Assembly: GCA_001513045.1 (NCBI GenBank)
Contig: LFSB01000031.1
Span: 1 to 43,469 of the forward strand
DNA from: Clostridiales bacterium DTU089
GTDB lineage: Bacteria > Bacillota > Clostridia > Oscillospirales > Acutalibacteraceae
Reading direction: 5' to 3'
DNA: 43,469 nucleotides
The notes beneath the pieces were generated by a model, which ran no database searches, was not told the DNA's origin, and saw only the letters and a program-made list of their open reading frames with translations. Position 1 is the first letter of the stretch. Each line of letters starts with the position of its first letter. A program made the translations under genes and the position numbers. Shown in pieces: positions 7,121 through 15,852 of the stretch.

Positions 7121-8173
7121 ATGAGCGCAAAAGTTTACGCAGTAAGAAATATACGTCTTTGCACAAAGGATTGCCTTTGTCTTTATGTTTGTCCCACGGG
7201 AGCCTCAGACACGGAGAACGGACAGGTTGACCGGGCAAAATGCATCGGCTGCGGAGCGTGTGCCGCGGCGTGTCCTTCACATGCAATATCAATGGTGCCC
7301 GTGCAGGTTCCTGTTCAGCAGACAAAAGCCGATGAAGTAAAAAACGCTATGCTTTCGCTTGCTTCGAGCAAAATGCAACAGGAAAAGGCGGCGCTTCAGG
7401 TTGCACACGCAGCAAAGACTCCGGCGGCACGTCAGCTTGCCGAGGCTGTGGCAAAATCCAATCGCCTTATGGCTGAGGATATTACAAGAGAATCGGGCTA
7501 TATGCTTGCACAGAGTGCAAACGCCGAGGCGTTGCTCAGAAACATGCTTGAAAATCCGCCGGCGGATTTTCCGGTTGAAGCAGCGGAAAAGCTGCTTGGT
7601 ATGATAAATTTCAATGAAAACAAAAAAGGAGAAAAGGATATGGAAATAAAGGGAACAAAAACCGAAAAAAATCTCGCGGCGGCGTTTGCCGGCGAATCAC
7701 AGGCAAGGAATAAATATACATATTTTGCGTCAGTTGCAAGAAAAGAGGGCTATGAGCAGATAGCCGCTGTATTTGAGGCCACGGCGGGCAACGAAAAGGA
7801 GCATGCCAAGCTCTGGTTCAAGGCTCTCGGCGAGCTCGGAGACACTGCTGCAAATCTTGCGGCGGCGGCTGACGGAGAAAATTACGAGTGGACGGACATG
7901 TACGAGGGCTTTGCAAGGGATGCGCAGGAGGAGGGCTTTACTGCTCTTGCCGCACAGTTCAGAGCTGTTGCAAAAATCGAAAAGGCGCATGAAGAGCGGT
8001 ACCGCGCCCTTCTCAACAATGTTGAAATGAAGGCGGTATTTGAAAAATCCGAGGAAACCATGTGGGAGTGCAGAAACTGCGGTCACCTTGTAATGGGGAA
8101 AAAAGCTCCGGAGGTATGCCCGGTGTGCAAGCATCCGCAAAGCTTCTTCGAGGTCAGGAAGGAAAACTACTGA
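7121..8173 (+). CDS. Ferredoxin-rubrerythrin fusion protein
   Basis: The 350-residue protein joins three parts. Residues about 15-60 are a 2x[4Fe-4S] ferredoxin domain ([14 protein letters not shown] and [15 protein letters not shown]). Residues about 65-173 are an Ala-rich helical linker. Residues 174-350 are a complete rubrerythrin, with a diiron four-helix bundle ([31 protein letters not shown]) and a C-terminal rubredoxin-type site ([15 protein letters not shown]). Rubrerythrin reduces hydrogen peroxide in anaerobes. The fusion would place an electron-donor domain beside it. AAAGGAGG precedes ATG 7121. Inside, at 7640, an ATG with its own AAAGGAG starts exactly at the usual rubrerythrin N-terminus, so a free 177-residue rubrerythrin may also be made. 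Confidence 0.92.
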   Translation: MSAKVYAVRNIRLCTKDCLCLYVCPTGASDTENGQVDRAKCIGCGACAAACPSHAISMVPVQVPVQQTKADEVKNAMLSLASSKMQQEKAALQVAHAAKTPAARQLAEAVAKSNRLMAEDITRESGYMLAQSANAEALLRNMLENPPADFPVEAAEKLLGMINFNENKKGEKDMEIKGTKTEKNLAAAFAGESQARNKYTYFASVARKEGYEQIAAVFEATAGNEKEHAKLWFKALGELGDTAANLAAAADGENYEWTDMYEGFARDAQEEGFTALAAQFRAVAKIEKAHEERYRALLNNVEMKAVFEKSEETMWECRNCGHLVMGKKAPEVCPVCKHPQSFFEVRKENY

Positions 8174-8183
8174 GGTGAAGAAA

Positions 8184-8564
8184 ATGTGTGAAATAAAGTT
8201 TTTTATATGCCGCAAATGCGGAAATTTAGTCGGAATGATAGAGTCCTCCGGTGTTCCGATGATGTGCTGCGGAGAAAAGATGCAGCAGCTTGAGCCGAAC
8301 ACGGTTGAGGCGAGCGCTGAAAAGCATCTTCCGGTTGTCCGTGTGCAGGGCGACAGGCTTACGGTGTCCGTCGGCTCTGCCGCACACCCGATGACACAGG
8401 AGCATCATATCGCGTGGATATATCTGCGCACGGAAAACGGCGGACAGCGCAGGTGTCTGAAGGCGAACGAGCCTCCCGAAGCGGTGTTTGTCCTTGACGG
8501 AGATGAGCCGCTTGAGGTTTATTCGTATTGCAACCTTCACGGCTTGTGGAAAACAGGGCTTTAA
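8184..8564 (+). CDS. dfx: Desulfoferrodoxin (superoxide reductase)
   Basis: The 126-residue protein reduces superoxide to peroxide without releasing oxygen. The N-terminal desulforedoxin-like site is present (CRKCGNLV and MMCCGEKM), as is the catalytic iron site: EHHIAW in the middle and SYCNLHGLW near the C-terminus supply the His4-Cys ligands. Length is normal for a two-iron desulfoferrodoxin. ATG 8184 lies 5 bases after GAGGTGA; an in-frame GTG at 8175 would overlap that ribosome site. It is the last gene of the operon: superoxide reductase makes peroxide and the upstream rubrerythrin removes it. Confidence 0.95.
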   Translation: MCEIKFFICRKCGNLVGMIESSGVPMMCCGEKMQQLEPNTVEASAEKHLPVVRVQGDRLTVSVGSAAHPMTQEHHIAWIYLRTENGGQRRCLKANEPPEAVFVLDGDEPLEVYSYCNLHGLWKTGL

Positions 8565-8578
8565 GCAATAAAAAATCA

Positions 8579-8619
8579 GCCCGCAATTCTGTAAATTACG
8601 GAATTGCGGGCTTGTTTTA
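8579..8619 (+). terminator. Terminator of the oxygen-defence operon
   Basis: A long stem GCCCGCAATTC / GAATTGCGGGC, extendable inward through TGTAA/TTACG pairing, followed by TTGTTTTAT. Confidence 0.85.
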
Positions 8620-8808
8620 TAAAATAATATTACCGGAATACAACACAAACAGTTGATGTAAAAATTTTTTACCGGAGTCCGTATTTTCTCTTCGCCGGCA
8701 TCGCATAATCTGCCTTTTTATGCAAACAATACAAGCACGGCAAAAAGCAAAAAACTGACAGACACCGGGCGGATGTCCGCGTGTCCGGAATTGAAGGAGA
8801 AAATATAT

Positions 8809-9348
8809 ATGAAAGCTACGGGAATAGTAAGAAGAATCGACGACCTCGGCAGAGTCGTGATTCCCAAGGAAATCAGGCGCACAATGCGCATACGCGAGGG
8901 TGACCCTCTGGAAATTTATACCGACAGCGAGGGCGAGGTCATTTTTAAAAAATACTCGCCGATAGGGGAGCTGTCCGAATTTGCGGGGCAGTATACCGAG
9001 GTGCTCAACCGCGCCACAGGTCTGCCGGTGCTCATAAGCGACAGGGATCACATAATATCCTGCTCCGGCATATCAAAAAAGGATGTAATGGACAGGCGTG
9101 TGTCCGCTCCGCTGGAGGCACTCATGGAGAGGCGCGCAAGCTACGCGTATACCTCGGAAAGCACGGCAATGCACCCTGTTGAGGGGCTTGAGCGCAGCGC
9201 GCTTGTGGTGTATCCGATAGTGGGCGGAGGCGATATATCCGGTGCGGTGATGCTTTTACAGTCGGAAAACGGCGGCGTTCCCACGCAGACCGAGATAAAG
9301 CTCGCGCAGGTGGCGGCATCCTTCCTCGGAAAGCAGATGGAGGAATAA
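8809..9348 (+). CDS. spoVT: Stage V sporulation transcription regulator SpoVT
   Basis: The 179-residue protein has an AbrB-type swapped-hairpin DNA-binding domain (MKATGIVRRIDDLGRVVIPK, then EIRRTMRIREGDPLEI) followed by a GAF-like domain (about residues 55-179). This is the SpoVT architecture, which tunes sigma-G-dependent genes in the forespore and affects spore resistance and germination. ATG 8809 has AAGGAG upstream; the upstream in-frame extension lacks family similarity. It supports a spore-forming Firmicute. It stands alone between a terminator and a palindrome cluster. Confidence 0.95.
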   Translation: MKATGIVRRIDDLGRVVIPKEIRRTMRIREGDPLEIYTDSEGEVIFKKYSPIGELSEFAGQYTEVLNRATGLPVLISDRDHIISCSGISKKDVMDRRVSAPLEALMERRASYAYTSESTAMHPVEGLERSALVVYPIVGGGDISGAVMLLQSENGGVPTQTEIKLAQVAASFLGKQMEE

Positions 9349-9358
9349 AATTTGCCCC

Positions 9359-9470
9359 TATGTGCTTCAGCACATTTGTGCCGCAACACATTTGTGCCGC
9401 GGCACATTCATACTCAAGCAAGGCTTGACTTGCGAAGCAGTTTCACTTGCCCGCAGGGCAAAGTTCATTG
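9359..9470. repeat. Cluster of short palindromes (REP-like)
   Basis: The stretch contains successive small hairpins: ATGTGCTTCAGCACAT, TTGTGCCGCAACACA, TGTGCCGCGGCACA, then ACTTGCGAAGCAGT and ACTTGCCCGCAGGGCAAAGT. No reading frame of note. It ends in the terminator before tRNA-Arg. The pattern looks like a dispersed repeat family. Confidence 0.6.
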
Positions 9471-9504
9471 AAAAAGTCCTGTTGCAAAAGCAACAGGACT
9501 TTTT
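9471..9504. terminator. Bidirectional terminator between spoVT and tRNA-Arg
   Basis: A perfect 15-bp stem AAAAAGTCCTGTTGC / GCAACAGGACTTTTT with an AAAA loop. T-runs on both strands allow it to end spoVT (plus) and tRNA-Arg (minus). Confidence 0.85.
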
Positions 9505-9505
9505 C

Positions 9506-9582
9506 TGGCACGCCTGAGCGGATTCGAACCGCTGGCCTTCCGCTTAGGAGGCGGACGCTCTATCCTGCTGAGCTACAGGCGC
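9506..9582 (-). tRNA. tRNA-Arg, anticodon CCT (reads AGG)
   Basis: The complement folds as a standard 77-base tRNA. The acceptor is GCGCCTG / CAGGCGT, the D stem GCTC/GAGC, the anticodon stem TCCGC/GCGGA with loop CTCCTAA, and the T arm AGCGG TTCGAAT CCGCT. Discriminator is G and CCA is encoded. The first acceptor pair is G1-T72, a wobble. It has its own promoter and terminator. Confidence 0.96.
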
Positions 9583-9613
9583 GTGTGCTGTTTTGTTCGG
9601 GACAGCATCGTTT

Positions 9614-9642
9614 ATTCTATCAAAGGGCGGCGGATTTGTCAA
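9614..9642 (-). promoter_or_regulatory. Promoter of tRNA-Arg
   Basis: On the minus strand TTGACA (9637-9642), 17-base spacer, TAGAAT (9614-9619). Predicted start about 25 bases before the tRNA. Confidence 0.8.
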
Positions 9643-9702
9643 TAACGTCAACCGCAAAACACAAACTTATATCTGTAAAAATGCAACGCCGGGTATTCAG
9701 GG

Positions 9703-9725
9703 AAAAAGCCCCCGAAGGGGCTTTT
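9703..9725 (-). terminator. Terminator of the recA-yhbY operon
   Basis: The minus-strand transcript reads AAAAGCCCC TTCG GGGGCTTTT, a stable TTCG-loop hairpin followed by T-rich sequence. It overlaps the yhbY stop codon (9724-9726). Confidence 0.75.
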
Positions 9726-10014
9726 ACTTCTTTTTCTTTTTGTGCAGCTCGGGATTGAAGCGGTAAAACACCATGCTTCCTCCGACAACCTGAACAACCT
9801 CGCTGCCGGTAGCCGCCGCTATTGCCGCTGCGGTATCCTTGGGGGATTCGGGTGCGCTTTCGAGCAGCACCTTGAGCTTTATAAGCTCGCGCGCGTTGAG
9901 CGCATCATCGGTCTGGGCTATAAGCGCATCTGAGATTCCGCCCTTGCCGACCTGAAAAAGCGGCTCAAGTGTATTTGCCTGCGCCCTTAATGCGGCGCGT
10001 TCCTTGCTTGTCAT
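9724..10014 (-). CDS. yhbY: YhbY-family (CRM domain) ribosome-assembly RNA-binding protein
   Basis: A 96-residue single CRM-domain protein. Conserved features include RAALRAQANTLEPLFQVGKGG (shown partly: LEPLFQVGKGG), ALIAQTDDALNARELIKLKVL and the closing GGSMVFYRFN. YhbY binds precursors of the 50S subunit. ATG 10014 has AAAGGA 8 bases upstream; an 11-residue in-frame extension would overlap cysS. The tail ends in a run of lysines. It is the last gene of the recA operon, 14 bases after cysS. Confidence 0.93.
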   Translation of the reverse strand: MTSKERAALRAQANTLEPLFQVGKGGISDALIAQTDDALNARELIKLKVLLESAPESPKDTAAAIAAATGSEVVQVVGGSMVFYRFNPELHKKKKK

Positions 10015-10028
10015 ATAAAAATCCTTTC

Positions 10029-11429
10029 TTATTTGGCTATTGACCACTTAACTCCCTGAGGCGTATCCTCAAGGACGATATTCATCGCCTTCAGCTCGTC
10101 GCGTATGCGGTCCGCCTCCGCCCAGTTTTTCTCCTTACGGGCATTTGCGCGCGCGGCTATGAGTGCCTCAACCTGAGCGTCAAGCTCACCCGAGGAACGG
10201 TTGTATACAAGTCCGAGAACTCCCGTGAGCTCGTCAAAAAGCTTTGCGGCGTCCGTTATTGCCGCCTTGGATGCAGTGCCCGAGAGAATGTCCTTGTTTA
10301 TGTCCGTAACCAGCTCAAAAATCGCGGTGAGAGCATCGGCAGTATTCAGGTCGTCATCCATTGCGCTGATGAAATCCTCCCTGTGCTTTGCAAGCAGCGC
10401 TGCAAGTGCGGCATCGTTTTCTGCCGTTTCGCAGGTCGCGTTTTTAATGGCAAAATCCAGGCTGTCGCGGCAGGTATAGAGGCGGTTGAGCGAAGCCTTG
10501 CACTGCTCGATTACCTCCATGGTATAGTTTATCGGGCTGCGGTAGTGTGAGCAAATCATGAGATAACGTATCGGCTCATAACCGTATTTCTCCGCAACAT
10601 CGCGCACGGTGAAAAAGTTGCCGAGGGATTTCGACATCTTCACGTTGTCCACGTTTATATAGCCGTTGTGCATCCAGTATCTTGCAAACGGCACGCCGTT
10701 GCAGCATTCGCTTTGTGCGATTTCATTTTCGTGGTGCGGGAAAATAAGGTCCTGACCGCCGCAGTGGATATCGATGGTTTTGCCGAGATAGCGGCGCGCC
10801 ATTGCCGAGCACTCGATATGCCAGCCGGGTCTTCCGCTGCCCCACGGCGATTCCCATGCGGGCTCGCCGGGCTTTGCGCCCTTCCAGAGAGCGAAATCGG
10901 CGGGTTCGCGCTTGATTTCACCGACATTTATTCTTGCGCCCGCCATCAAGTCCTCAAGCGGCTGGTGCGAGAGCTTTCCATATTCTGAAAATTTTGCCGG
11001 GCTGAAGTATACATCCCCGTCCACGGCGTAAGCATAGCCCTTTTCAACGAGTGATTCAATTATTGAAATTATCTCGTCAATATTTTCGGTTGCGCGCGGA
11101 TGCACGGTTGCCGGGCGTACGCCAAGCCCCTTTGCATCGGTCCAATATTCCGCGATATACTTTTCGGCGACCTGAGAGCTTGAAATGCCCTCTTCGTTTG
11201 CACGGCGGATGATTTTGTCATCCACGTCGGTGAAATTCTGAACAAACTTCACGGCATAGCCGCGATATTCGAGATAGCGGCGCAAAACGTCGAACACGCA
11301 GAACGGACGTGCGTTACCTATGTGGAAAAAGTTGTAAACAGTCGGACCGCAGGCGTAAATTTTCACCTCGCCCGGGTCGACGGTTTCAAGCTCCTCTTTT
11401 TTTCTTGTAAGCGTATTATATATTTTCAT
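10029..11429 (-). CDS. cysS: Cysteinyl-tRNA synthetase
   Basis: A 466-residue class I aminoacyl-tRNA synthetase. It has the HIGH-type motif HIGNARPF near residue 36, preceded by CGPTVYNF with the zinc-binding Cys. Further zinc ligands lie around IECSAM and FPHHENEIAQSE. The KMSKS motif KMSKSLGNF is near residue 268, and an anticodon-binding DALR-type domain closes the protein. It charges tRNA-Cys. It follows cysE by 12 bases, a pairing that links cysteine synthesis to its use in translation. GAGGTG precedes ATG 11429. Confidence 0.97.
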   Translation of the reverse strand: MKIYNTLTRKKEELETVDPGEVKIYACGPTVYNFFHIGNARPFCVFDVLRRYLEYRGYAVKFVQNFTDVDDKIIRRANEEGISSSQVAEKYIAEYWTDAKGLGVRPATVHPRATENIDEIISIIESLVEKGYAYAVDGDVYFSPAKFSEYGKLSHQPLEDLMAGARINVGEIKREPADFALWKGAKPGEPAWESPWGSGRPGWHIECSAMARRYLGKTIDIHCGGQDLIFPHHENEIAQSECCNGVPFARYWMHNGYINVDNVKMSKSLGNFFTVRDVAEKYGYEPIRYLMICSHYRSPINYTMEVIEQCKASLNRLYTCRDSLDFAIKNATCETAENDAALAALLAKHREDFISAMDDDLNTADALTAIFELVTDINKDILSGTASKAAITDAAKLFDELTGVLGLVYNRSSGELDAQVEALIAARANARKEKNWAEADRIRDELKAMNIVLEDTPQGVKWSIAK

Positions 11430-11441
11430 CCGAACACCTCA

Positions 11442-12059
11442 TCAAAGCTTTTGCTCAAGCTCTTTTATTCTTTCCTCAAGTCTTTCGATTTCCTGCTTTA
11501 CAGGGTCGGGCACGTGAACCTGGTCGAGGTCGTCAACGCGTACACCGTCGCGCTTTACAACGCGCGCCGGAACACCGACTGCGGTTGAATTCGGCGGAAT
11601 TTCCTCAAGCACGACCGCTCCCGCCGCTATGTTTGTGTTGTCGCCGACCTTGAACGGACCGAGCACCTTCGCGCCCGAGCCTATCATCACGCGGTTACCG
11701 ATTGTGGGGTGGCGCTTGCCGGTGTCCTTGCCGGTGCCTCCGAGAGTTACGCCCTGATAGAGTGTAACATCGTCGCCTATTTCAGCGGTTTCACCGATTA
11801 CCACACCGGTTCCGTGGTCGATGAAAAAGCGTTTGCCTATCGTTGCGCCGGGATGGATTTCTATGCCGGTTTTTCTTGCGGTTCGCTGTGATATCCAACG
11901 CGCAAGAAACGGCAGATTGTGACGGTAGCACCAGTTTGCCTTGCGGTGCGAGCGTATCGCTCGAAGACCGGGATAAAGCAGCCACACCTCAAGCGAGGAG
12001 CGGGCGGCGGGGTCGCGGTCCTTGACGCAGGCGATGTCTTCTTTGAGTCTGTTAAACAT
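11442..12059 (-). CDS. cysE: Serine O-acetyltransferase
   Basis: CysE converts serine and acetyl-CoA to O-acetylserine, the precursor of cysteine. The 205-residue protein has the left-handed beta-helix hexapeptide repeats ([19 protein letters not shown], partial), the catalytic His region [11 protein letters not shown], and the substrate segment [11 protein letters not shown]-terminal coiled coil follows ([18 protein letters not shown]). It is the shorter epsC-like form typical of Gram-positives. ATG 12059 has GGAGG upstream. Operon neighbours are pgsA (15 bases) and cysS (12 bases). No T-box leader is possible here because the gene is internal to the operon. Confidence 0.96.
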   Translation of the reverse strand: MFNRLKEDIACVKDRDPAARSSLEVWLLYPGLRAIRSHRKANWCYRHNLPFLARWISQRTARKTGIEIHPGATIGKRFFIDHGTGVVIGETAEIGDDVTLYQGVTLGGTGKDTGKRHPTIGNRVMIGSGAKVLGPFKVGDNTNIAAGAVVLEEIPPNSTAVGVPARVVKRDGVRVDDLDQVHVPDPVKQEIERLEERIKELEQKL

Positions 12060-12074
12060 ATATCCTCCGGAAGC

Positions 12075-12641
12075 TTACTTTGAAAAGTCGATGAGCTTGA
12101 CGCTCTTGACAATATATATCACACCCGAAATTGCCGTCAGCGCTGCGGTTATCCAAAGCATGGCGTTTGATACAAGCGACAGGCTTACACTCTCCGGCCA
12201 GATGCCGCTGTCGTTAAGCTCGGTGAAGAGCAGAATAAGCACTGTAAATATCATCTGGCTTGCGGTTTTGAGCTTGCCCCATATGTTTGCGGGAATTATG
12301 ATGCCCTGTGAGGATGCAACCATGCGGAAGGAGGTTATTGCAAACTCACGCGTGAGAACTATCATGATTATCCACACATTACAAAGCCCTACGCTCATGA
12401 GCGCAAGCAGTGCTGCGGTTGTAAGCATTTTGTCGGCGATGGGGTCGGCAAGCTTGCCGAAAACCGTAACCTGATTGTTTTTTCGTGCAAGCTTTCCGTC
12501 AATAAAGTCGGTAAGCGAGCCGATTGCAAAAATCACAAGCGCCCACAGATAGTGGTGAGGTATGCTTGCGAGCAGGAAAACCGCAAGAAAAACAGGGGTA
12601 ATTATCATGCGGAATATGGTCAGCTTGTTGGGAGTGTTCAT
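12075..12641 (-). CDS. pgsA: CDP-diacylglycerol-glycerol-3-phosphate 3-phosphatidyltransferase
   Basis: PgsA makes phosphatidylglycerol phosphate, the committed step to phosphatidylglycerol and cardiolipin. The CDP-alcohol phosphotransferase signature DGxxARx8GxxxDxxxD is seen in DGKLARKNNQVTVFGKLADPIAD (divided as DGKLAR, FGKLADP, ADK). Several membrane helices follow. Length 188 residues is typical. I chose ATG 12641, 5 bases after GAGGGTG; a GTG two codons earlier sits on that site. It lies 26 bases after rimO. Confidence 0.95.
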   Translation of the reverse strand: MNTPNKLTIFRMIITPVFLAVFLLASIPHHYLWALVIFAIGSLTDFIDGKLARKNNQVTVFGKLADPIADKMLTTAALLALMSVGLCNVWIIMIVLTREFAITSFRMVASSQGIIIPANIWGKLKTASQMIFTVLILLFTELNDSGIWPESVSLSLVSNAMLWITAALTAISGVIYIVKSVKLIDFSK

Positions 12642-12667
12642 TTGCACACCCTCTCTTTCTGTTTTTG

Positions 12668-13993
12668 TTACACAACCTCGCCTATGAGGTCGTATTCATT
12701 CATATCAAAAACCTCAACCTCAACCTCATCGCCGTCATTGAGCTTGTAGCCGCAGGTAAAATACATGCGGTTGTCAATTTCGGGCGCGTCCATGTAGCCT
12801 CTGCCGAAGTAGGTGTCGGTATAGGGGTCATAGCCCTCAACGATTACGGGATAGGTCTTTCCGATATACTCCTCATTTTTGTGCAGGAAGATTTCATACT
12901 GCTTTTCCATGATGTGGTCGGCGCGGGAGTCGGCGGTCTGCTTGTCAACCTGATTTTCAAAGCCTGCCGCGGGAGTGCCCTCCTCGCGTGAATATGAAAA
13001 ACAGCCCAGACGGTCAAATTTCGTGTCCTGAATAAAGCGGTCGAGAATTTCAAAATCCTCCTCGGTTTCGCCGGGGAAGCCGGTGATAAACGTTGTGCGC
13101 AGCACGATATCGGGCATGGCGGCACGCAGCTTTTCTATCAGGGCGGACAGACTTTGGGCGTCTCCGGAGCGGTTCATCGCTTTAAGTATTCTGCCGGAGG
13201 CGTGCTGAAGCGGCAAATCCATGTAGTGCACGATTTTTTCGTTTGACGCCATAACCTTTATCAGCTCATCGGTGACCCTGTCGGGATAGCAATACAGCAG
13301 ACGGATGCGCTTGAGCGAATCAATTTCACAGAGCTTTTCAAGCAGCTGCGGCAGCATGAGCGAGCCGTAATTGTCCTCGCCGTAACGGGTTGTGTCCTGA
13401 GCTATGAGCACAAGCTCCTTAACGCCTCCGTCGGCAAGAGTGCGTGCCTCATCGAGTATGCTCTCCATGCTTCTGCTGCGAAAATCGCCTCTTATTGACG
13501 GTATAACGCAATAGCTGCAACGGTTTGAGCAGCCGTCGGCAATTTTCAGATAAGCCCACCATTCCGGCGTTGTGAGCATGCGCTCGCCCTCAAGGGGCAT
13601 AAGCTCTTTTTCCGGGAAGGTGTTTACGTTTTCACCGGAGAGCACTCTTGCGCATACCTCGGCGATGTCGGCGTTTGCACCGATTCCGACAACCGCGTCA
13701 ACCTCGGGAAATTCCTGCACAAGCTCCTGCCTGTATCTCTCCGAAAGGCAGCCTGTGACAACAATTTTTTGGATTACACCGTCCTCCTTGAGGCTGGCGG
13801 TGTTAAGTATACTGTCGATTGCTTCTTTTTTCGCGTCCTCAATGAACGCACAGGTGTTGATTATTACAAGCTCCGCCGCGTCGATGTCATCAACAACATC
13901 AAAGCCAGCAGCCGAAAGCTTTGAAAGCATAAGCTCGGCATCGACCTGATTTTTCGGACATCCGAGAGATATCATTCCGATTTTTCCCGACAT
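12668..13993 (-). CDS. rimO: Ribosomal protein S12 methylthiotransferase RimO
   Basis: RimO is a radical SAM enzyme that adds a methylthio group to an aspartate of ribosomal protein S12. The 441-residue protein has an N-terminal UPF0004 domain with SLGCPKNQVDAE and INTCAFI cysteines, the radical SAM triad in CSNRCSYC, and a C-terminal TRAM domain. The GCPKNQVD form distinguishes RimO from MiaB. It lies 6 bases after recX and 26 bases before pgsA. Confidence 0.96.
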   Translation of the reverse strand: MSGKIGMISLGCPKNQVDAELMLSKLSAAGFDVVDDIDAAELVIINTCAFIEDAKKEAIDSILNTASLKEDGVIQKIVVTGCLSERYRQELVQEFPEVDAVVGIGANADIAEVCARVLSGENVNTFPEKELMPLEGERMLTTPEWWAYLKIADGCSNRCSYCVIPSIRGDFRSRSMESILDEARTLADGGVKELVLIAQDTTRYGEDNYGSLMLPQLLEKLCEIDSLKRIRLLYCYPDRVTDELIKVMASNEKIVHYMDLPLQHASGRILKAMNRSGDAQSLSALIEKLRAAMPDIVLRTTFITGFPGETEEDFEILDRFIQDTKFDRLGCFSYSREEGTPAAGFENQVDKQTADSRADHIMEKQYEIFLHKNEEYIGKTYPVIVEGYDPYTDTYFGRGYMDAPEIDNRMYFTCGYKLNDGDEVEVEVFDMNEYDLIGEVV

Positions 13994-13999
13994 GTGGTT

Positions 14000-14629
14000 T
14001 CACTCCTGTTCTTCGTCGCCGTCAAGCTCACTGCCGCATTGCGCAAAGGCGCTGCGGATATCGGAGTAACGGTAGCCGAGTCGGCGCAGAGCGGCAAAAA
14101 CCCGCTTGCGTCCCTTCTCGTCATCCATGGAACGGCTGTATTTTGTGCTTAACATTATAATAATACGCTCAACCGGATTATTGTCAAGTGTTTCCGCAGT
14201 ATTTTCGGATATTTCGCGTGATATACCGCGTCCCATGAGCTCGTATTTTATCTTTTCGCAACTCATACCCTTGCGCTCATACAGCTCGCGCGCAAGAAGT
14301 GCGGCATAATCCTCATCGTCAATAAGTCCGAGCTGCTCAAGCTTATCGGCGACCTCGGACGCCGTTTGTGCATCATGCTTCTTTTCGCGGAGCTTTTTTA
14401 CAAGCTCCTGCTTGCCGTAGGCGCGGCGCGAAAGCATGTTGAGCGCGGAGTTTTTGGCAGAGCGAAAGCTTGCCGCACTCTCAAGTTCGGCAAGCTGTTG
14501 TTCGTCCGCCTGTGAGCCCTCCGGTATACCGAAGGCATACCAGACATCGGCGTCGAGCGTCAGACGGTATACGCCGTCCGCGCTTATATGAATTTTTCCG
14601 TCCCGTCCGGGCTTAGAGGTTATTATCAT
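14000..14629 (-). CDS. recX: RecA modulator RecX
   Basis: RecX binds RecA filaments and limits their extension. The 209-residue protein has the helical repeats of the family: [40 protein letters not shown] in segments, and a third repeat ending in [13 protein letters not shown]. Its ATG overlaps the recA stop by 4 bases, so translation is coupled to recA. This recA-recX pairing is classic. Confidence 0.93.
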   Translation of the reverse strand: MIITSKPGRDGKIHISADGVYRLTLDADVWYAFGIPEGSQADEQQLAELESAASFRSAKNSALNMLSRRAYGKQELVKKLREKKHDAQTASEVADKLEQLGLIDDEDYAALLARELYERKGMSCEKIKYELMGRGISREISENTAETLDNNPVERIIIMLSTKYSRSMDDEKGRKRVFAALRRLGYRYSDIRSAFAQCGSELDGDEEQE

Positions 14630-15738
14630 TCGTCATCATCCACGGCTATGTCAAGCTTGGCTCTTGCAGAGGCTTTGCTTTCCGGCGGCTCGGATGCTAC
14701 GGGAATTGCGGGCGCTGCGGCGGGTGCGGCGGCGCGGGGTGTGCGAGCCATGAGCTTATCCATGTTTTCACGGATTTTTGCTTCGATTTCAGCCGAAAAC
14801 TCGGGGTTGTCGCGCAGATAGTTTTTCGTGTTGTCTCTGCCCTGCGCAAGACGAGTTTCGCCGCAGCTGAACCATGCTCCGCTTTTCTGAATTATATCGA
14901 GCTTTACGGCAAGGTCGACAAGCTCGCTCTCCTTGGAGATTCCGGTGCCGTACATTATATCGAATTCCGCCTCTTTAAACGGGGGCGCAACCTTGTTTTT
15001 AACGATTTTTGCCCTTGTGTGCGAGCCGATAAACTCGTTGCCGGGCGCCTTGAGCTGCTCAATCTTGCGGACATCTATACGGATTGAGGCGTAGAATTTC
15101 AGCGCACGTCCGCCGGTTGTGGTTTCGGGATTTCCGTAAAACACGCCGATTTTCTCACGCAGCTGATTGATAAATATTACAAGAGTGTTCGATTTTGCAA
15201 TGGCTCCTGCAAGCTTTCTGAGCGCCTGAGACATCAGACGCGCCTGAAGGCCGACATGCGAGTCGCCCATTTCGCCCTCGATTTCGGCGCGCGGAACGAG
15301 CGCGGCAACGGAGTCAACAACTATGACGTCAAGAGCGCCAGAGCGCGCAAGAGCCTCGGCGATTTCAAGTGCCTGTTCGCCGTTGTCGGGCTGAGAGACA
15401 AGAAGGCTGTCGATATCCACACCGAGATTTCCGGCATATGCGGGGTCAAGTGCGTGCTCCGCGTCGATAAACGCCGCTTCTCCGCCGAGCTTTTGGGCTT
15501 CGGCTATGACGTGCAGCGCAAGAGTGGTTTTTCCTGAGGATTCAGGGCCGTATATTTCGACTATTCTGCCTCTGGGAAGTCCGCCGACACCGGTTGCCGC
15601 GTCAAGGGAGAGAGAGCCTGTGGATATTGCCTCCACATTCAGCCCTGAGTTCTGACCCAGACGCATTATCGCGCCCTTACCGTAAGTTTTTTCTATCTGA
15701 GAAAGCGCAGTTTCAAGAGCTTTTTTCTTATCTGACAT
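14626..15738 (-). CDS. recA: Recombinase A
   Basis: RecA forms filaments on single-stranded DNA, drives strand exchange and triggers LexA self-cleavage. The 370-residue protein has Walker [12 protein letters not shown], Walker [13 protein letters not shown], loop L1 [19 protein letters not shown] (partial), loop L2 with [11 protein letters not shown], and [17 protein letters not shown] Pro/Ala-rich acidic tail ends VDDDE. ATG 15738 has GGAGGGA 5 bases upstream; 18 further in-frame codons upstream would run into the promoter. First gene of the seven-gene operon. Confidence 0.98.
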   Translation of the reverse strand: MSDKKKALETALSQIEKTYGKGAIMRLGQNSGLNVEAISTGSLSLDAATGVGGLPRGRIVEIYGPESSGKTTLALHVIAEAQKLGGEAAFIDAEHALDPAYAGNLGVDIDSLLVSQPDNGEQALEIAEALARSGALDVIVVDSVAALVPRAEIEGEMGDSHVGLQARLMSQALRKLAGAIAKSNTLVIFINQLREKIGVFYGNPETTTGGRALKFYASIRIDVRKIEQLKAPGNEFIGSHTRAKIVKNKVAPPFKEAEFDIMYGTGISKESELVDLAVKLDIIQKSGAWFSCGETRLAQGRDNTKNYLRDNPEFSAEIEAKIRENMDKLMARTPRAAAPAAAPAIPVASEPPESKASARAKLDIAVDDDE

Positions 15739-15757
15739 CGAATTCCCTCCGTTTAAG

Positions 15758-15809
15758 TGCACAAATGTTCGTTTGACGGTATTATATATCATAATGCCGA
15801 AAAAATCAA
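15758..15809 (-). promoter_or_regulatory. recA promoter with SOS (LexA) box
   Basis: On the minus strand TTGATT (15804-15809), 17-base spacer, TATAAT (15781-15786). Just downstream of the predicted start, CGAACATTTGTGC (15759-15771) matches the Gram-positive LexA box CGAACNNNNGTTC with one mismatch in the second arm. Placement over the start region suits repression by LexA. Confidence 0.65.
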
Positions 15810-15852
15810 TACCTTTTTTAAAAATTCTTTTTGCTTTAATAAACAGGAATTG

